A DNA stretch of 33,054 nucleotides from Deltaproteobacteria bacterium (GTDB taxonomy: Bacteria > Desulfobacterota > Desulfuromonadia > Geobacterales > Pseudopelobacteraceae): contig JACMKN010000209.1 of assembly GCA_014380135.1 (NCBI GenBank), forward strand, positions 1 through 33,054, given 5' to 3'. A program made the position numbers and the translations under genes. The notes under the pieces are model-generated. The model was not told where the DNA came from. It saw nothing but the letters and a program-made list of their open reading frames with translations, and did no database searches. Shown one piece after another: positions 33,043-33,054 of this stretch (its first letter is position 1; each line of letters opens with the position of its first letter).

Positions 33043-33054
33043 ATATCCTCCTGA

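Overview
The window looks like a chromosomal segment of a Geobacter/Pelobacter-type bacterium (Desulfuromonadia). The signs are a GEMM-class riboswitch of the style common in Geobacter, a large membrane-bound hybrid histidine kinase, an HpnI-like hopanoid glycosyltransferase, a fused CbiE-CbiT cobalamin enzyme, a one-operon Mla lipid transport system and a YgiQ-type radical SAM protein. The species cannot be fixed from the sequence alone.

Housekeeping backbone: a rhomboid-type membrane protein (partial, left edge, minus strand) and proA; a CoA-binding protein and typA/bipA; a hybrid histidine kinase; cbiET-cbiL for corrin synthesis; a YgjP-like metallopeptidase; a block rich in RNA modification (RluA-family pseudouridine synthase, MnmM/YtqB-like methyltransferase, DTW-domain protein) with hpnI inside it; a lipoprotein-type msrB; an mlaE-mlaF-mlaD-tolC-mlaC operon; a cold-shock gene; and an argC-ygiQ operon.

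Accessory DNA breaks into this backbone at several points. The largest insert, about 2.26-11.1 kb, lies between the proA terminator and the CoA-binding gene. It carries a divergent XRE regulator, a very large helicase with an N-terminal phospholipase D (PLD) nuclease-like domain, a 1084-residue Eco57I-like DNA methyltransferase with an AT-rich probable target-recognition region, and a small SLOG/DprA-like protein. Together these look like an uncommon restriction or phage-defence operon. The helicase has a one-base frameshift that cuts off its last ~60 residues. Behind it lie eroded fragments of what may have been further defence genes, with a complete toxin-antitoxin pair between them.

Four toxin-antitoxin loci are present. 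One has an internally deleted toxin and sits between two copies of the proA 3' end. One has a composite antitoxin. Two are VapBC pairs. A type I restriction locus survives only as the first 46 codons of hsdM followed by the last ~74 codons of hsdR, with its usual metallopeptidase neighbour intact.

The most interesting regulatory element is a GEMM-I (c-di-GMP or cGAMP) riboswitch with an overlapping terminator at about 16.62-16.72 kb on the minus strand. It controls a small, unrecognised exported protein that converges on the hybrid kinase gene.
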